Source: Mucilaginibacter galii
GTDB taxonomy: Bacteria > Bacteroidota > Bacteroidia > Sphingobacteriales > Sphingobacteriaceae
Direction of reading: 5' to 3'
DNA length: 64,000 nt
Assembly (NCBI RefSeq): GCF_014635825.1
Contig: NZ_BMDO01000002.1
Coordinates: 1 to 64,000 of the forward strand
Part shown: positions 53,628-63,259 of the stretch, piece after piece
Layout of the letters: each line of letters starts with the position of its first letter
Numbering within the stretch: position 1 is the stretch's first letter
Notes under the pieces: model-generated
What the model saw: the letters and a program-made list of their open reading frames with translations, nothing else
Databases searched by the model: none
Told to the model about the DNA's origin: nothing
Position numbers and translations under genes: made by a program

Positions 53628-55424
53628 TTAAATTTTAAGCCACTTTTTTCTAACGGTCATTTGGCTGGCGGTAGGCTCGGTTACGCTTTCAATGTGATAC
53701 TTTTTAAGCGTCACTTTTAGCAGCGTTACGGGCAGGGTTAATTGGCGGCCATCGCGCATAACTACCACTTGTATTTTATCGCCCACCTGCTTACCGTCTA
53801 TCAGTGTTTTAGGGTCGGTAGCTGGTACACCATCTACAGATACCAGTTCATCGTTCACGTTAATACCGTCAACCCAGGCGCTGGTGCCGCGCAATACGGC
53901 AGCAACTTTAAGCTTACCCGCAACGGTAGTGGTGCGTAGGCCCAAATCGGGGGCGTTCAAACCTTCATACTCATCCACTACTTTATATCCGGCGTAGCCT
54001 AAATATTTGTTGTAGTCAATATCGTCTACCCCATTAATATATTTAGCATAAAAATCATCCAGGTTTTTACCGGCAAATTTTTCAACACCGGCTTTAAACT
54101 CGGCATCGGTATAGCCACGTTTTTTAACCTTGTAGTATTCGTTATACATGTAACGCATTACATCGTCTAACGATTTTGCTCCTTTCGTATCATTGATGAT
54201 TTCCAGATCCATCAGCATGCCCACTACGGAACCCTTGTTGTAATAGGAAATGCTGGTATTAATGGTGTTTTCGTCGGGGCGGTAGCTCTTGATCCAGGCA
54301 TCAAAGCTGGCTTGCGATAATGGCTGAACCTTGGTGCCCGGCGTGTTATCTACAATATTAAAATCGGCCGCTAAGGCTTTCAGGTAATTTTCTACCGGGA
54401 ACAAGTTGGTACGGCGTACCGACAGGTTATCGTAGTAAGCCGTAAAACCTTCGGCTATCCATAAGTTGGTCGTGTAATTCTCGTTCTCATAATCAAACGG
54501 ACCTAAAGCAATTGGGCGCAAACGCTTTACGTTCCACAGGTGAAAATGCTCATGTGCTACCAAGCCCAAAAAGCCTTCGTAACCAGCTTCGGTGGCATAA
54601 CCATCGCGTGCGGCACCTAATACAGTAGAGCTCAAGTGCTCTAAACCGCCGCCGCCTTTCAGGTAATTATGAACAATGAATACATAACGTTTATTAGGAT
54701 TCTCGCCGTAAATGGCAGTTTCTACCTCAATAATTTTGGCCATGTCTTTCTTCAGGCGTTCTTTATCATAGTTGCCGCCACCATACATGGCCACTTCGTA
54801 ATCAACACCTGCGGCTTTGAAACCAAAAATATCCTGGTTACCTACTTCAATAGGCGAGTCGTATAAAATGTCGTAGTTAGGTGCCGTAACGGTAAAGTCG
54901 TTAGTACCCACTTTGGCCAAACTGGTAGATACCTTGTCCCAGCCTTTGTAAGGAATAATTTTGATGGTAGATGGCAGATTCAAACCACCTTCGGGATAAA
55001 AGAACATACCTGAGGTAGACAGGAACGCATGGGTAACATCAATAAACGCCGTACGCACCGATATTTCGAACGCGTAAAAACGATATTTCACTTTTACTGA
55101 CGATAGACCCTGGGTATTAACCTCCCAGGTGTTTTTGCGGGTTTTTACCACGCTAACCGCTTTACCGCCGCTTTGCGCCGTAAACGACTCCACGTTTTTA
55201 GAAAACTCGCGCACGAGGTAAGAGCCGGGAGTCCAAACGGGGAGCTTTAGGTCCAGCTTATTTTGAGCCAAGCCCTTGATATCCATTTCAATATCGGCGT
55301 AATGGGCCTGCGCTTCGGGAAAACTAACGGTATAAGATATTTGCAACGCACCCGCCGCCTGACTCATAGAACTCATTATTAACAGATTAAATAAAACTAT
55401 AATGCTTAAATGCCACTTTTTCAT
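53628..55424 (-). CDS. M61-family aminopeptidase with PDZ domain, exported
   Basis: 598 aa. Signal peptide ending MSSMSQAAG. An N-terminal beta domain of the M61 type (to about 200), then the gluzincin core with VAHEHFHLWNVKRLRP (His291, Glu292, His295) and the third ligand Glu325 in WIAEGFTAYYD, and a C-terminal PDZ domain (about 480-570; GLRTTTVAGKLKVAAVLRG, NVNDELVSVDGVP). Family members release glycine or alanine from peptides. All metal ligands are present. Single gene, followed by a spaced inverted repeat. Confidence 0.93.
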   Translation of the reverse strand: MKKWHLSIIVLFNLLIMSSMSQAAGALQISYTVSFPEAQAHYADIEMDIKGLAQNKLDLKLPVWTPGSYLVREFSKNVESFTAQSGGKAVSVVKTRKNTWEVNTQGLSSVKVKYRFYAFEISVRTAFIDVTHAFLSTSGMFFYPEGGLNLPSTIKIIPYKGWDKVSTSLAKVGTNDFTVTAPNYDILYDSPIEVGNQDIFGFKAAGVDYEVAMYGGGNYDKERLKKDMAKIIEVETAIYGENPNKRYVFIVHNYLKGGGGLEHLSSTVLGAARDGYATEAGYEGFLGLVAHEHFHLWNVKRLRPIALGPFDYENENYTTNLWIAEGFTAYYDNLSVRRTNLFPVENYLKALAADFNIVDNTPGTKVQPLSQASFDAWIKSYRPDENTINTSISYYNKGSVVGMLMDLEIINDTKGAKSLDDVMRYMYNEYYKVKKRGYTDAEFKAGVEKFAGKNLDDFYAKYINGVDDIDYNKYLGYAGYKVVDEYEGLNAPDLGLRTTTVAGKLKVAAVLRGTSAWVDGINVNDELVSVDGVPATDPKTLIDGKQVGDKIQVVVMRDGRQLTLPVTLLKVTLKKYHIESVTEPTASQMTVRKKWLKI

Positions 55425-55728
55425 CCGGCTAATTTAATTTTTTTTACCGGGTAACTTAAACTTCGGCAGGGTTGTTAAGGTTGTAAAATGGTTGATACAT
55501 ACAAAACTGCTCAGTAATAACCTCTTATTTTGCCTGTTAGTTAATGGTCGGCCAAATTTAAACCCAAAACATGCTGCAGCTAAAGCATTCAGCACTTCAT
55601 ATTTAAACGCCTGAAATTGGTATGTTTACCGTTGAAGCTACGTATGGATTAAATGGATGCGGCAGCGATGACAAACTAATGCACCCAGGCAGAAGCCATT
55701 GACGTAAAAAGCAACTTTTAACACGCAA
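55425..55728. other. Divergent intergenic region before the RND operon
   Basis: 304 bp between the M61 gene and the adaptor gene. It must contain the promoters of both; I could not assign a -7 or -33 element to either with confidence. No gene or repeat seen. Confidence 0.4.
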
Positions 55729-56808
55729 ATGAAGATACGATACATTGTTTATATAGTTATAGCACTGCTCATAGCTTTCCTGGTTTACAATAAGCTACAC
55801 GGCGACAGCAAAAAAGAAGGCATGGGCCAGGGCGGCGGCGGTGGCAAGGGCGGCAAAAAGGGCGGCCCCGTACCGGTAATGGTGCAAATTGTAAAAGATA
55901 CGGTTATGAATAACACCATTGATATTACCGGCACCGTTGACCCTAACGAGCGTGTAAACTTGATTAGTCAAACAGCAGGTAACATTACCGACATCTACTT
56001 TAGTGAGGGAACTCATGTAAACAAAGGCCAGGTATTGGTTAAGGTGTATGACCAAGATTTACAGGCTACCTTAAAGCAAACCCAGTATCAAATTGCGCTG
56101 GCTAAAGAAAACGAGTACCGCAACCGTGTTTTATTGCAAAAAGAAGCGGTAAGCCGCCAGGAGTATGATACTTCTTTATCCTCATATAATACGTTAAAGG
56201 CGCAGGCCGATGTAATAAGAGCGCAAATTTCGCGCACTGTGGTTAGGGCTCCGTTTAGCGGGGTAATTGGTTTGCGTAACGTGAGTCCTGGTGGTTATTT
56301 ATCGCCCTCTACAGCTATAGCTACACTGGTAAGCACCAACCCCATGAAGGTTACTTTCAATATTCCGGAGCGCTACCGCTCGTTGGTAAAGGACGGCAGC
56401 AAGATCACGTTCAACATTGCCAGTTCGCGTAAAAACTTCACGGCTACGGTTTATGCCATTGACCCTGCGGTAGACCCGGCCTCGCGTACAGTTACGGTTA
56501 GAGCGAGGGCAGCCAATCCTGATAATGAAATCAACGCAGGGGGCTTTGCCAAAATCAATTTGATCTTAGAGCAAACGCCGCGTACCATTATGGTACCTAC
56601 GCAATGCGTGGTACCAGATCTGAAATCAAGCAAGGTATTCATTGCCCGCAACGATACCGCTTATGCAAGGCCTGTAAAAACCGACAACCGCACCGCTACC
56701 CAAATTGAGGTAATTGAAGGATTAAAGCCGGGCGACAGCCTCATTGTATCGGGCATTATTCAAATGCGCCCTAAAGTGCCGTTAAAGATTGTTAAAGTTC
56801 TTCACTAA
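55729..56808 (+). CDS. RND efflux periplasmic adaptor (HlyD/AcrA family)
   Basis: 359 aa. An N-terminal membrane anchor (about 5-21, YIVYIVIALLIAFLVYNK) and a very Gly/Lys-rich linker (GQGGGGGKGGKKGG), then barrel and lipoyl domains (VDPNERVNLISQTAGNITDI, RAPFSGVIGLRNVSPGGYLS) and a membrane-proximal part (TIMVPTQCVVPDLKSSKVFI). It links the pump with TolC. It is first in a three-gene operon, 8 bp before the pump. Confidence 0.94.
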   Translation: MKIRYIVYIVIALLIAFLVYNKLHGDSKKEGMGQGGGGGKGGKKGGPVPVMVQIVKDTVMNNTIDITGTVDPNERVNLISQTAGNITDIYFSEGTHVNKGQVLVKVYDQDLQATLKQTQYQIALAKENEYRNRVLLQKEAVSRQEYDTSLSSYNTLKAQADVIRAQISRTVVRAPFSGVIGLRNVSPGGYLSPSTAIATLVSTNPMKVTFNIPERYRSLVKDGSKITFNIASSRKNFTATVYAIDPAVDPASRTVTVRARAANPDNEINAGGFAKINLILEQTPRTIMVPTQCVVPDLKSSKVFIARNDTAYARPVKTDNRTATQIEVIEGLKPGDSLIVSGIIQMRPKVPLKIVKVLH

Positions 56809-56816
56809 AATATTCA

Positions 56817-59800
56817 ATGAGTTTATCCTCAATAAGTATAAAAAGGCCGGTGCTGGCTACGGTAATGTCGGTCATTATTGTGGTGTTTGGCGTTATTGGC
56901 TATAAGTTTTTAGGTATCCGCGATTTCCCTTCGGTCGATCCGCCTATTATCAGCGTAAGCACCAGTTACTCGGGTGCCAATGCCGATGTAATTGAGTCGC
57001 AGATTACCGAGCCGCTCGAAAAAGCTATTAACGGGGTACAGGGTATTCGTAATATCTCGTCTACCAGTTCTGTAGGGTCGAGCAATATTACGGTAGAGTT
57101 TGATTTGGATGCCGACCTGGAAACGGCTGCTAACGATGTACGCGACAAGGTATCGCAAGCACAGCGCCAGTTACCACAAGATATTAACGCCCCGCCGGTA
57201 GTGAGCAAGGCTGATGCCAACGCCGATAATATTATTACCCTCACCGTAAGCAGTAACACCCGAAACATTACCCAGATTAACGATTACGCCGAAAACGTAT
57301 TGCAGGAAGCCTTGCAAACCATACCCGGCGTAAGCCAGATCAACTTACAGGGTCAGCGCCAGTACGCCATGCGTTTATGGATTGACCCCAACAAGCTATC
57401 GGCATTAGGGGTAACCGCTACCGACATCAGCGCGGCATTGGCCCAAGAGAACGTGGAGTTACCGGCCGGTAAAATATCGGGTAACAATACCGAGGTTACC
57501 GTGCGTGCCCTGGGTAAACTGGTTACCGAAAAAGATTTTAACAACCTCATTATCCGTGCCGATAGCAACCGCGTTATCCGTTTGAGCGATGTGGGTTATG
57601 CCATATTAGGTTCGGCAAATGAGGAAACTGCCTTTAAAGAATCGGGCGTACCGCAGGTTGGTTTGGCCGTGGTGCCGCAACCGGGTGCTAATTACGTACA
57701 GATAGCCAAAGATTTTTATGTAAGGCTGGCACAGGTAAAAAAAGACCTTCCTCCCGATATTAAACTGGAAGTAGCGTTAGACAATACCCGCTTTATTAAC
57801 CAGTCTATTGAAGAGGTGGAAGAAACGCTGGCTATATCCTTTGTGCTGGTAGTTATTATCATCTACTTGTTCTTCCGCGATTGGCTCATTGCTTTCCGCC
57901 CGCTGATAGATATCCCGGTATCGTTGATCGGGGCTTTCTTTATCATGTATGTGTTCGGGTTCTCTATTAACATTTTGACCTTGTTAGGTATTGTACTGGC
58001 CACCGGTTTGGTGGTGGATGATGGTATTGTGGTCACGGAGAATATTTATAAAAAGATAGAGGGCGGTATGCCGGTAAGGCAGGCCGCCTTCGAGGGTTCG
58101 GCAGAAATTTTCTTTGCGGTTATTTCTACGTCGGTAACGCTGGCGGCTGTGTTTTTACCTATCGTATTTTTGCAGGGATTTACGGGGCGCTTGTTCCGGG
58201 AGTTTGCGGTGGTAGTAGCCGGGGCAGTATTAATATCAGCATTTGTGTCGTTATCATTAACGCCTATGCTTAATGTTATTATGGCACGCAAAAGCAATAA
58301 GAAATCGGCCTTTTACGAAAAAACAGAGCCTTTCTTTGAGCGCATGACTAACGGGTATACCGAAACGTTGATCTCATTTATGAAATTTAAATGGGTATCG
58401 GTAGGTATCCTCATTGTGTCTATCGTATTGGTGGGCATCTTAATTAAGATCATCCCATCGGAATTAGCTCCCTTAGATGACCGCAGCTTGCTTCGCTACA
58501 CCGCAACCGGGTCTGAAGGTGCCACCTACGAGTTCATGAACAAGTATATGGATAGGGTGGCTCAACTGGTAGAAGATTCTATCCCCGAGGCCAACATTAA
58601 TATCGAGATCGTATCGCCCGGCTTTGGTTCGGCTTCCACCAACTCGGGGTTTGGCCGTATTGGTTTGGTAGCGCCCGATAAGCGTACCCGAACGCAGGCC
58701 CAAATAGCCGATTGGCTAAACGCCAAACTCAAACGTTTTCCGGATGCCCGTGCGCTGGTAGTGCAGGAGCAAACCATAAGCGGCGGCGGTAGCGGTGCCC
58801 GTACCTCGCTGCCCGTACAGTTCGTAATTCAGAACCAGGATTTTGAGAAGATCCGTAAGGTATTGCCCGACTTTTTTACCGAGGTAAGCAAAAGCCCTAT
58901 CTTTTCCAGTTCGGATGTGAACCTTAAATTTACCAAGCCCGAGTTACGTATAACCACCGACCGCGACCGCGCGCGCGATCTGGGTGTGTCGGTGGCTTCC
59001 ATTTCGCAAACGTTACAGTTATATTATAGTGCCGGCCGCTTAGACTACTTTTTAATGAGTGGCAAGCAGTACCAGGTTATAGCCCAGGTAGATCGTGCCA
59101 ACCGCGACGAACCCCTGGACCTTAAATCGGTTTATGTACGGAGCGATAAAGGCCAGCTGATACAGTTAGACAATGTGGTTAAAGTAGAAGAAAGCGCTGC
59201 CCCACCAGCCATTTATCACTTTAACCGTTATAAATCGGCCACGGTACAAGCCGGTTTGGCCGAGGGTTATACTATTGGCCAGGGTATTGAAGAAATGCAG
59301 CGCATTGCCAATAAAATGCTCGACCCAAGCTTTAGTACTGCCCTAAGCGGTCCATCGCGAGATTTTGCCGAAGGATCATCCAACATCTTATTTGCCTTCG
59401 GTTTTGCCTTGCTTTTGATCTACTTGGTATTGGCCGCCCAGTTTGAAAGCTTTATGGACCCGGTAATTGTAATGCTTACTGTGCCGTTGGCTATCTCGGG
59501 GGCATTCATTTCCTTATGGCTGTTCAACCAAACGTTAAACATCTTTAGTGAAATTGGAATGATTACCCTGGTAGGTTTGGTAACCAAGAATGGTATCCTG
59601 ATAGTAGAGTTTGCCAACCAGCGTATGGAGCATGGCCTTAAAAAATATGATGCCGTGGTTGAAGCCGCCACCGCCCGTTTACGCCCTATTTTAATGACCA
59701 GTTTTGCGGTAGTGTTAGGTGCCGTGCCTATTGCCTTTGCCTTGGGTGCAGGTGCTAAAAGCCGGGTATCATTAGGTATTGTTATTATGGGCGGTATGAT

Positions 59801-59936
59801 GTTCTCGCTCATTTTAACGCTATATGTGATCCCGATGATGTATGTGTTGCTGGCCGCCAAAACCCGCCGCGACCCTGATACCGAACCACCGGTAGATACT
59901 ACGCCAAAAGAACCCTTATTAATTGAAAACCTGTAA
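56817..59936 (+). CDS. RND multidrug efflux pump (AcrB/HAE1 family)
   Basis: 1039 aa, 12 membrane helices, two large periplasmic domains. Family marks: RPVLATVMSVIIVVFGVIGY at the start, GVQGIRNISSTSS, the helix-4 motif ATGLVVDDGIVVTENIYKKI with the paired aspartates that carry protons, and its partner LVTKNGILIVEFANQRMEHG. The conserved DD pair indicates a proton-driven pump of the hydrophobic-compound group and not the metal (CusA) group. Overlaps or abuts the TolC gene. Confidence 0.96.
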   Translation: MSLSSISIKRPVLATVMSVIIVVFGVIGYKFLGIRDFPSVDPPIISVSTSYSGANADVIESQITEPLEKAINGVQGIRNISSTSSVGSSNITVEFDLDADLETAANDVRDKVSQAQRQLPQDINAPPVVSKADANADNIITLTVSSNTRNITQINDYAENVLQEALQTIPGVSQINLQGQRQYAMRLWIDPNKLSALGVTATDISAALAQENVELPAGKISGNNTEVTVRALGKLVTEKDFNNLIIRADSNRVIRLSDVGYAILGSANEETAFKESGVPQVGLAVVPQPGANYVQIAKDFYVRLAQVKKDLPPDIKLEVALDNTRFINQSIEEVEETLAISFVLVVIIIYLFFRDWLIAFRPLIDIPVSLIGAFFIMYVFGFSINILTLLGIVLATGLVVDDGIVVTENIYKKIEGGMPVRQAAFEGSAEIFFAVISTSVTLAAVFLPIVFLQGFTGRLFREFAVVVAGAVLISAFVSLSLTPMLNVIMARKSNKKSAFYEKTEPFFERMTNGYTETLISFMKFKWVSVGILIVSIVLVGILIKIIPSELAPLDDRSLLRYTATGSEGATYEFMNKYMDRVAQLVEDSIPEANINIEIVSPGFGSASTNSGFGRIGLVAPDKRTRTQAQIADWLNAKLKRFPDARALVVQEQTISGGGSGARTSLPVQFVIQNQDFEKIRKVLPDFFTEVSKSPIFSSSDVNLKFTKPELRITTDRDRARDLGVSVASISQTLQLYYSAGRLDYFLMSGKQYQVIAQVDRANRDEPLDLKSVYVRSDKGQLIQLDNVVKVEESAAPPAIYHFNRYKSATVQAGLAEGYTIGQGIEEMQRIANKMLDPSFSTALSGPSRDFAEGSSNILFAFGFALLLIYLVLAAQFESFMDPVIVMLTVPLAISGAFISLWLFNQTLNIFSEIGMITLVGLVTKNGILIVEFANQRMEHGLKKYDAVVEAATARLRPILMTSFAVVLGAVPIAFALGAGAKSRVSLGIVIMGGMMFSLILTLYVIPMMYVLLAAKTRRDPDTEPPVDTTPKEPLLIENL

Positions 59937-59943
59937 GCTGTTT

Positions 59944-61278
59944 ATGAGATCAAGTAAATTTATCTGTCTTGTTTTGAGCTTAATTATAGGGGCAACTACT
60001 GTAAGGGCGCAAAACAACAAGGTGCCTAACGCCCCCATACTTACCCTTAAAGATGCTATTGAGATATCGCTGCAAAATAATTACGATATCCGCCTGTCAA
60101 GAAACACATCGGTTATTGCGCAAAACAACGTAACCCTGGGTAACGCCCGCTTTTTGCCTACGGTAACGGGCAGCTATACCATTGCCAACAGTATTCAAAG
60201 TACCACGCAAACCCGGTCAGACAGTACCGTGAACCGTATTAATGGTGCCAACAATACCGGCAGTAATTATGGGGTAGACCTAAACTGGACCATATTTGAC
60301 GGCTTTAACATGTTTGCCACGTATGATGCCTTGAAGCAGCGCAGGCAATTAGGCCAGGTGCGTTTGCAGGATACTGTTCAGCGTACGGTTGCAGCGGTAA
60401 TAACCACGTATTTTGACCTTATTAACCAGCAAAAGCAAATTGAGGCTTTGCAAAGTGTTATTGCCATTTCGCGTACGCAGCTACGCTATGCTAACGACCG
60501 TTTCCAGGTAGGCCGCGTGGCGCGGTTAGATGTGTATAATGCACAGGTGGCGTTGAATACCGATACGGCCACACTCATTGGCCAGCAGCAAACCTTTAAA
60601 GCCAGCAAAATTGAACTGAACCGTATCCTCTCGCGCGATCCGCAAACAGAGTTTAACGTGGCCGATACCATTGTGGTAGATCAAGGCCTTATTTTAGCCA
60701 ACATCATTAACCAGGCGCAAACACAAAACCCGACTATTTTGTCGGCGCAAATTAGCCAGCGGCTATCCGAAATCAATCTGAAACAGATCAGGGCTACGCG
60801 TTACCCGCAGGTATCGGTTACTACGGGTTATACCTGGAGTAACAGTAGTAATCCGGCTGGTTTTGCACGGGTGCAAAATTCGAGAGGCTTAAACTACGGT
60901 TTGGCGGCTACTGTAAATATTTTCGACGGTTTTAACCAGTGGCGAAGAGAGCGTAATGCCAAACTGCAAATAGACAACTCAAAATTAAATTCGGCACAAA
61001 CCCGTATAGAGGTCGAAGCGCAGATCAGCAACTTATTCAGCAGCTACCTTTCGGGTTTAGAATTGATTAAGCTGGGGCAGTCAAATGTAGAACTGGCCCG
61101 TAAGAGTTTAGATATTTCGTTAGAGAAATACCGCCTGGGTACCATTACTCCACTGGAAATCAGGGAGGCACAGCGTAATTTTTTGAATGCCCAGTCAATT
61201 TTCTACAATTCGCAATACCAATCTAAAGTTGCCGAAACTACCTTAAAGCAAATAACAGGAGCAATTAGCCTTCAGTAA
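59944..61278 (+). CDS. TolC-family outer-membrane protein of the RND operon
   Basis: 444 aa. Signal peptide ending TTVRAQ. Two OEP repeats: LTLKDAIEISLQNNYDIRLS, VAAVITTYFDLINQQKQIEA and VEAQISNLFSSYLSGLELIK, GTITPLEIREAQRNFLNAQ. It is the exit duct for the preceding pump. An in-frame start at 59923 would overlap the pump gene; 59944 gives a normal signal peptide. The operon ends here; a new promoter begins before the regulator gene. Confidence 0.92.
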   Translation: MRSSKFICLVLSLIIGATTVRAQNNKVPNAPILTLKDAIEISLQNNYDIRLSRNTSVIAQNNVTLGNARFLPTVTGSYTIANSIQSTTQTRSDSTVNRINGANNTGSNYGVDLNWTIFDGFNMFATYDALKQRRQLGQVRLQDTVQRTVAAVITTYFDLINQQKQIEALQSVIAISRTQLRYANDRFQVGRVARLDVYNAQVALNTDTATLIGQQQTFKASKIELNRILSRDPQTEFNVADTIVVDQGLILANIINQAQTQNPTILSAQISQRLSEINLKQIRATRYPQVSVTTGYTWSNSSNPAGFARVQNSRGLNYGLAATVNIFDGFNQWRRERNAKLQIDNSKLNSAQTRIEVEAQISNLFSSYLSGLELIKLGQSNVELARKSLDISLEKYRLGTITPLEIREAQRNFLNAQSIFYNSQYQSKVAETTLKQITGAISLQ

Positions 61279-61314
61279 AAAGTAACTGTTATTTTTTTAT
61301 TTGAGTTAAAAGCA

Positions 61315-61322
61315 TAAATTTG
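61315..61322 (+). promoter_or_regulatory. -7 promoter element of the response-regulator gene
   Basis: TAAATTTG fits TAnnTTTG and ends 6 bp before the ATG at 61329. Transcription would begin at or near the start codon, giving a nearly leaderless mRNA. A TTG at 61320 lies inside the box and cannot be the start. Confidence 0.55.
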
Positions 61323-61328
61323 GTCACA

Positions 61329-61712
61329 ATGTTCAATGGCTATAAAACCTGTTTACTGATAGACGATAATTACATCGATAATTTTGTGACGCGCAGAATA
61401 TTGGAAAGCAGTAATTTTGCCGAAAAAATTATTGTGCAACAATCTGCCGCGGCAGCCATTGACGCCATTAGAGACGGTTCTATTAGGCCAGATGTTATTT
61501 TTTTAGACCTGCGTATGCCTCTCATGAACGGCTTTGAGTTTTTGCAGGAATACGACAAACTGAAAGAACAGGACAAGAGCGCTACTAAAATATTCATGCT
61601 TTCTTCATCGTTAGACCCGGTTGATGTAAAGCGCTCGGGCCAAAATAAATACATTACCCAATTCATCCATAAACCGCTTACCCAAAAAATACTGGAAGAA
61701 CTAAGCGCATGA
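61329..61712 (+). CDS. Single-domain response regulator
   Basis: 127 aa. A receiver domain only: acidic pocket IDDN (12-13), phospho-acceptor Asp60 in VIFLDLRMPLMNG, then MLSSS with switch Ser and HKP with the conserved Lys. There is no output domain. It could serve as a phosphate carrier for the orphan kinases at the other end of the window or for kinases elsewhere; this is speculation. Its last codon overlaps the next gene by four bases (ATGA). Confidence 0.93.
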   Translation: MFNGYKTCLLIDDNYIDNFVTRRILESSNFAEKIIVQQSAAAAIDAIRDGSIRPDVIFLDLRMPLMNGFEFLQEYDKLKEQDKSATKIFMLSSSLDPVDVKRSGQNKYITQFIHKPLTQKILEELSA

Positions 61713-62575
61713 TATTAGTAGCCGATAGCGGATCTTCAAAAACCGACTGGGTGCTGGCATCAGATAAGCAAACGCCGGTAAAATTTAGCACAGGCGGCTT
61801 AAACCCCTACTTTTTAACCGAAAAGGAAATTATTAAGATCATACAGGAGCAGGCTCCCGTTATGGTAAACCATTTTCCGCTAATTGAAGAAATTTACTTT
61901 TTTGGCGCAGGCTGTTCCAGCCCTGATAAGCGCGAGGTGGTTTCTAATGCCCTCAGCCAGCTTTTTCCGCGTGCCTTTATTAGTGTAGACAGCGACTTGC
62001 TGGGTTCGGCGTATGCCACCTGCGGTCATCGCAAAGGTTTAGTATGCGTATTAGGTACAGGCTCAAATATTTCTTACTTTAACGGTGAAGAGGTAGACGC
62101 CGGCAAGCATGGCTTGGGTTATATTTTGGGCGATGAAGGCTCGGGTACGTGGTTTGGCAAAACTTTAATTACCCAATACCTTTATGATACCATGCCTGCC
62201 GAGGTAAGCACCTTGTTTAAAGCCGCCTTTCCCATCAGCAAGAATGATGTGATAGAGAACGTGTATTTGAAAGGAGCAGGCAACTCTTACCTGGCCTCGT
62301 TTGCACGCTTTTTAACCGATATACAACACACGGCCTACGGCAAGGCCCTGCTGCGCGAGGGACTGCTCGAATTTATTAATGTTAACATTAAATCGTACAC
62401 ACAATACCCCGAATACACCTGCCACTTTGTAGGTTCTATAGCCTACTTTTTCCGCGAAGAATTGAAAGCTCTCTGCGAAGAAAGTGGCGTAAACGCCGGC
62501 AAAATTATACGTCAACCCATTGATGAACTCGTCAGCTTCATCGTCTCCCGTAACCAAATACAAGCGGGCGAGTAG
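61709..62575 (+). CDS. BadF/BadG-family ATPase, N-acetylglucosamine-kinase-like
   Basis: 288 aa. ASKHA fold: phosphate-1 loop LVADSGSSKTDWVLA (3-17), mid motif GLVCVLGTGSNISYF with TGSN, and IGLGYILGDEGSGTWFG-like loop (HGLGYILGDEGSG). This is the pattern of eukaryotic NAGK-type kinases and of BadF ATPases; sequence length and HGLGYILGDEGSG favour the sugar kinase branch, perhaps for cell-wall recycling. The protein is coupled to the response regulator (ATGA overlap), a rather odd pair. Confidence 0.85.
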   Translation: MILVADSGSSKTDWVLASDKQTPVKFSTGGLNPYFLTEKEIIKIIQEQAPVMVNHFPLIEEIYFFGAGCSSPDKREVVSNALSQLFPRAFISVDSDLLGSAYATCGHRKGLVCVLGTGSNISYFNGEEVDAGKHGLGYILGDEGSGTWFGKTLITQYLYDTMPAEVSTLFKAAFPISKNDVIENVYLKGAGNSYLASFARFLTDIQHTAYGKALLREGLLEFINVNIKSYTQYPEYTCHFVGSIAYFFREELKALCEESGVNAGKIIRQPIDELVSFIVSRNQIQAGE

Positions 62576-62645
62576 CCGCGGGTGTAGTTTCCCACACACG
62601 TTAGCCGTACTATAAGGCGCCAATCCTGCACAGCAACAAAGCACC

Positions 62646-62710
62646 TGTTACTTTGAGCCTGTCGAAGACTTAGCAAAGCGACGAATGCTTCGACAAGCAT
62701 AGCATGACAG
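62646..62710. repeat. REP-like hairpin, copy 2
   Basis: ACTTTGAGCCTGTCGAAG at the left and CTTCGACAAGCATAGCATGACA (split 10/12) at the right form the same hairpin as the copy at 34551-34614, with a few changes. Confidence 0.85.
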
Positions 62711-62765
62711 ATTTGATAAACCCACCGTAAGTTCAAGCGTCCACTCTGCACGACAATATAAGACC

Positions 62766-62830
62766 TGTCAGTCTGAGCCTGTCGAAGACTTAACCAAGCG
62801 GCGAGTGCTTCGACAAGCTCAGCATGACAG
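62766..62830. repeat. REP-like hairpin, copy 3
   Basis: TGTCAGTCTGAGCCTGTCGA and TCGACAAGCTCAGCATGACA mirror each other. About 60 bp after copy 2, in the same orientation. Confidence 0.85.
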
Positions 62831-62854
62831 ATCAGTCAACCATCGCACATTAAA

Positions 62855-62912
62855 CGTAAGCGTGGACGCTTACACCAAGATACGCACAGGCATGGACGCC
62901 TGTACGGGCGGT
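62855..62912. repeat. Two short palindromes with the GTGGACGC/ATGGACGC core
   Basis: GTAAGCGTGGACGCTTAC and ACAGGCATGGACGCCTGT are two related palindromic units about 13 bp apart. They look like a dispersed intergenic element. Confidence 0.6.
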
Positions 62913-63093
62913 AGTAAATATTTAATGAGCTAAAAGCACTGCCCAATTCTTTTCCTCCCGCGGCATCAGTGTTTTGCGGGTAGCACCAGCCTATTTAAAG
63001 CACTAACTTTCATAGCAAATAAACGTAGCCGCAAGTTTTTTCACAGTTATTTGTTGTTGGTGTTCATGAGATCGCTTCGCTATGTTTTCTTTG

Positions 63094-63125
63094 GTTACTT
63101 TCTTTTTGTACAAAAAGAAAGTAAC
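63094..63125. repeat. Perfect 32-bp palindrome
   Basis: GTTACTTTCTTTTTGT is followed directly by its reverse complement ACAAAAAGAAAGTAAC. It has no spacer and therefore may extrude or pair as a strong hairpin. Confidence 0.93.
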
Positions 63126-63235
63126 ATCCACTGCCGTGAGGCAAAGCACATCCTAATCTTAACAAGGCACAGTTCAAAGTAGCAGCATCAACCCAATACC
63201 TTGCAACCAAGTAGGCGGAGGGTCGAGCGGCGAAT

Positions 63236-63259
63236 TCTTCGACAAGCTCAGCATGACAG
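63236..63259. repeat. Half copy of the REP-like hairpin
   Basis: TCTTCGACAAGCTCAGCATG followed by ACAG equals the right arm of the full copies; its left arm is decayed (GGTCGAGCGG). Confidence 0.75.

Noticed and set aside
56817-59936. Heavy-metal (CusA/CzcA) type RND pump
   Set aside because: The sequence and the helix-4 motif (GLVVDDGIVVTENIY) fit the HAE1 drug group, and the adaptor lacks metal-binding Met/His motifs.
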